From contig JAAZVL010000005.1 in the NCBI GenBank assembly GCA_018623515.1, forward strand, positions 1-44,230: a stretch of DNA of 44,230 nucleotides, given 5' to 3'. Positions 42,412-44,230 of this stretch are shown here, piece after piece. This stretch comes from Marinobacter sp. Its GTDB lineage: Bacteria; Pseudomonadota; Gammaproteobacteria; Pseudomonadales; Oleiphilaceae. The notes under the pieces were generated by a model. It saw only the letters and a program-made list of their open reading frames with translations, was not told where the DNA came from and ran no database searches. Each line of letters opens with the position of its first letter. Positions within the stretch are counted from its first letter, which is position 1. The position numbers were made by a program, and so were the translations under genes.

Positions 42412-43014
42412 TCACTGCCCGAAAGACTTCCCGCCTGCGAGATAGTCTTGTTCTTCGGGAGTCGACGTTCGGCCGAGCGCACGATTCCTGTGGGGAAAAC
42501 GCCGGAACTTCCGGATGATGGCCCGGTGCTCCTCCGCAGACTCGAGGAAGCTCGCCATGAAATCCCCGAGAATGCCGCTGGTCGTCGCCGCGAGCTGGCC
42601 GTAACACTCTACCGAGAGGTCCTGGTCTTCGAGACGCTCGGAGTGCTGCAATGGCATGTAGAGGAAAGCGCGATGGACCGGAACGAGCGCCATGTCCAGC
42701 CCCTTGTGCATGGCCTTTCGGCACAGTTTCCGTGCCAGGGCATCCTGCTCGAAGGCGAGCGCACCACCCCGAAAGATATTCCTGGAGAACTGGTCCAGCA
42801 GGATGATTTCGGCCAGCGCTCCGCCCGGCTTTGCACGCCAGTGGTCAAGACCCTGCTCCGAAGCAAAGAGCACCATGGAAAGAAAGCGGCGGCGCAATTC
42901 CTGATCAAACTTCCGATCCGACCTGAACCAGCGGTTGCGGTGAAAACGGTCTGGAAGCCCTTGTTCGTCGAGCTCTCCGAACCAGAAATCCAGAATCTCT
43001 TTCCAATCGAACAT
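42412..43014 (-). CDS. DUF924 family protein
   Basis: The 200-residue protein matches the DUF924 family. It has a conserved N-terminal ILDFWFGELDEQGLP, the RWFRSDRKFDQELRRRF segment, LIILLDQFSRNIFRG-like EIILLDQFSRNIFRG, and RFFLYMPLQHSE-like RAFLYMPLQHSERLEDQ, followed by HRAIIRKFRRFPHRNRALGR. The predicted fold is an all-helical, tetratricopeptide-like bundle. No biochemical role is established. It is divergent from the CbiX-family gene. Confidence 0.9.
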   Translation of the reverse strand: MFDWKEILDFWFGELDEQGLPDRFHRNRWFRSDRKFDQELRRRFLSMVLFASEQGLDHWRAKPGGALAEIILLDQFSRNIFRGGALAFEQDALARKLCRKAMHKGLDMALVPVHRAFLYMPLQHSERLEDQDLSVECYGQLAATTSGILGDFMASFLESAEEHRAIIRKFRRFPHRNRALGRTSTPEEQDYLAGGKSFGQ

Positions 43015-43113
43015 TAACCCACACCCTGATATCTTGGACTTGAATCGCTTAAAAGGCGCACAATTGTGCAGGATTACGAAGGGTTTCCCCTAACTGATTA
43101 TCCAGGAGCACGA

Positions 43114-43500
43114 ATGACCAGCAACCACCGCATTGTTCTTTTGGCCCACGGAAGCAGCGACAAGCGCTGGTGTGAAACCTTCGAACAGCTCGCAGCGCCG
43201 ACCCTTCAGACCGTCTCGGGCTCTCGTATTGCCTACATGGAGCTGGCATCACCCTCTCTGGAGGAAACCATTGCTGAAGGCCTCACCGAGAACATCACCG
43301 AGTATACGGTCGTTCCCCTGTTCCTGGCTGCTGGCAGACACCTGAGAAAGGATGTCCCGGCAATGATCGCGGATCTAGAGAAAAACCATGACGTAAAAAT
43401 CCATCTTGCGCCACCCATCGGTGAGAATCCGGTGCTTGGCCAGGCCATCAGGGATGTCGTAACCCTGCAGCTGGATCAGGCCGGAACTTCCGCGTCCTGA
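43114..43500 (+). CDS. CbiX/SirB-family chelatase-like protein
   Basis: The product is a single-domain protein of about 128 residues from the ATG at 43114 (MTSNHRIVLLAHGSSDKRW), which is preceded by AGGAG at 43104. The ORF-track start adds 16 unlike residues. The metal-binding His is in LLAHGSS (His12), and the second metal site is in VVPLFLAAGRHLRKDVP, the classic CbiX/SirB pattern. Members insert Co, Ni or Fe into sirohydrochlorin. No cobalamin or siroheme genes are nearby, so the substrate is not settled by context. It is followed by the TIGR01777 gene after about 40 bases. Confidence 0.88.
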   Translation: MTSNHRIVLLAHGSSDKRWCETFEQLAAPTLQTVSGSRIAYMELASPSLEETIAEGLTENITEYTVVPLFLAAGRHLRKDVPAMIADLEKNHDVKIHLAPPIGENPVLGQAIRDVVTLQLDQAGTSAS

Positions 43501-43541
43501 TCGGGGATCTGGACGGAGGCACGGGTTAAGGAGGCAAAGGT

Positions 43542-44230
43542 ATGGCAAAACGGATTCTCATTACCGGCGGTACCGGCTTTATCGGCAAGGAACTCTGTCC
43601 CCGACTGATCGAACGGGGCGACCAGCTTTCTGTGTTCAGTCGTCAACCGGCCGAAAGCGTCAAGGCGATATGCGGTCGGGTCCAGACGGTGAGGAGCCTG
43701 GATTCATTGCGTTCCGACCCGGGTTTCGATGCGGTGATAAACCTGGCCGGGGAAGGCATCGCCGACAAACGCTGGTCTGCCAGCCGCAAACAGGCCTTGA
43801 GGGATAGTCGGATCCGTCTGACCGAAGAGCTTGTTGATGTGATCAGAACCTGGGATAAGTCGCCGGAAGTCCTGGTCTCCGGTTCGGCTGTCGGTTTTTA
43901 TGGGGATCAGGGTGCGGCGCCCGTTACCGAAGACACCCCTCCCCGGGATGAATTCACCCACCGGCTTTGCAACGACTGGGAAAAGGCGGCCATGGCACTT
44001 GCTGGCGAGAACACTCGTGTCTGCCTGTCCAGGACCGGCGTGGTCGCCGGCCCGGGCGGTGGTTTCCTGCAAAGAATGCTACTGCCCTTCAGACTCGGAC
44101 TGGGAGGCCGGCTGGGAAGTGGTGAACAATACATGCCCTGGGTACATCGAACGGACGTCGTGAGCGCGCTGATCTGGATGGTCGATACAACAACCGCGCA
44201 AGGCCCCTACAATGTAGTCAGCCCCAACCC
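43542..44230 (+). CDS. TIGR01777 family epimerase-like protein (3' truncated by window edge)
   Basis: This gene is missing from the ORF track because it runs off the right edge. From the ATG at 43542 (AGGAGG about eight bases upstream) it reads MAKRILITGGTGFIGKELCPRL, an extended short-chain dehydrogenase Rossmann start (GGTGFIG, 9-15). NLAGEGIADKRWSASRKQALRDSRI and VSGSAVGFYGDQG are hallmarks of the TIGR01777/YfcH (SDR39U1-like) family, as are RTGVVAGPGGGFLQRMLLPFRLGLGGRLGSG and WVHRTDVV. About 229 residues are present; the family is around 300. The substrate is unknown. Confidence 0.93.
   Translation, partial: MAKRILITGGTGFIGKELCPRLIERGDQLSVFSRQPAESVKAICGRVQTVRSLDSLRSDPGFDAVINLAGEGIADKRWSASRKQALRDSRIRLTEELVDVIRTWDKSPEVLVSGSAVGFYGDQGAAPVTEDTPPRDEFTHRLCNDWEKAAMALAGENTRVCLSRTGVVAGPGGGFLQRMLLPFRLGLGGRLGSGEQYMPWVHRTDVVSALIWMVDTTTAQGPYNVVSPN

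Overview
The window looks like a chromosomal housekeeping segment of a marine gammaproteobacterium, most likely Marinobacter or a close relative. The base composition is moderately GC-rich. The proteins read as pseudomonad/alteromonad-type homologues. Two gene orders also fit: ligA-zipA-smc-GntR resembles Pseudomonas, and sdhCDAB-sucAB-lpd-sucCD lies divergent from gltA. The genus is inferred from protein character and gene order; no search was run. I see no prophage, insertion sequence, integron or CRISPR array.

Layout. From 1 to about 25.65 kb every gene is on the minus strand. In transcription order these are: sdhCDAB, sucAB, lpdA, sucCD (succinate dehydrogenase, 2-oxoglutarate dehydrogenase, succinyl-CoA synthetase); trpS; scpA, scpB, rluB; a GntR/FCD regulator, smc; zipA; ligA; and a large surface lipoprotein. 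gltA is divergent from sdhC across a 480-bp promoter region, so a large part of the oxidative TCA cycle lies in one 13-kb block. From 27.4 to 30.3 kb there is an erythromycin-esterase-family protein, a 3-hydroxyisobutyrate dehydrogenase-family reductase, and a cluster of three alternating palindromic repeats between that reductase and the convergent topA.

From 30.3 to 36.5 kb come topA and the fadBA fatty-acid oxidation operon, all on the minus strand. Then follow an unrecognised exported helical protein and a universal stress protein (plus strand); an ABC-F ATPase (Uup) with a MOSC protein; tRNA-Gly(GCC); a YkuD_2-type L,D-transpeptidase-family protein; and a DUF924 protein (all minus). The window ends with a CbiX-type chelatase family protein and a TIGR01777 epimerase-like protein that runs off the right edge (both plus).

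How the genes work together. gltA/sdh/suc supply TCA flux, and fadBA feeds acetyl-CoA into it. Smc with ScpA/ScpB forms the condensin that organises the chromosome, and here all three subunits lie within 7 kb. ZipA (divisome), LigA (replication/repair) and TopA (supercoiling) are further chromosome and division functions.

The most unusual signals are the BIME-like repeat cluster before topA, a U-tract-less hairpin between sdhB and sucA, and a terminator placed almost on the ligA start codon. Candidate regulatory palindromes lie upstream of fadB and of the GntR-smc pair, and two exported proteins (the Calx-beta/propeller lipoprotein and the 36.97-kb gene) have no assigned role. I did not find a clearly novel multi-gene system.
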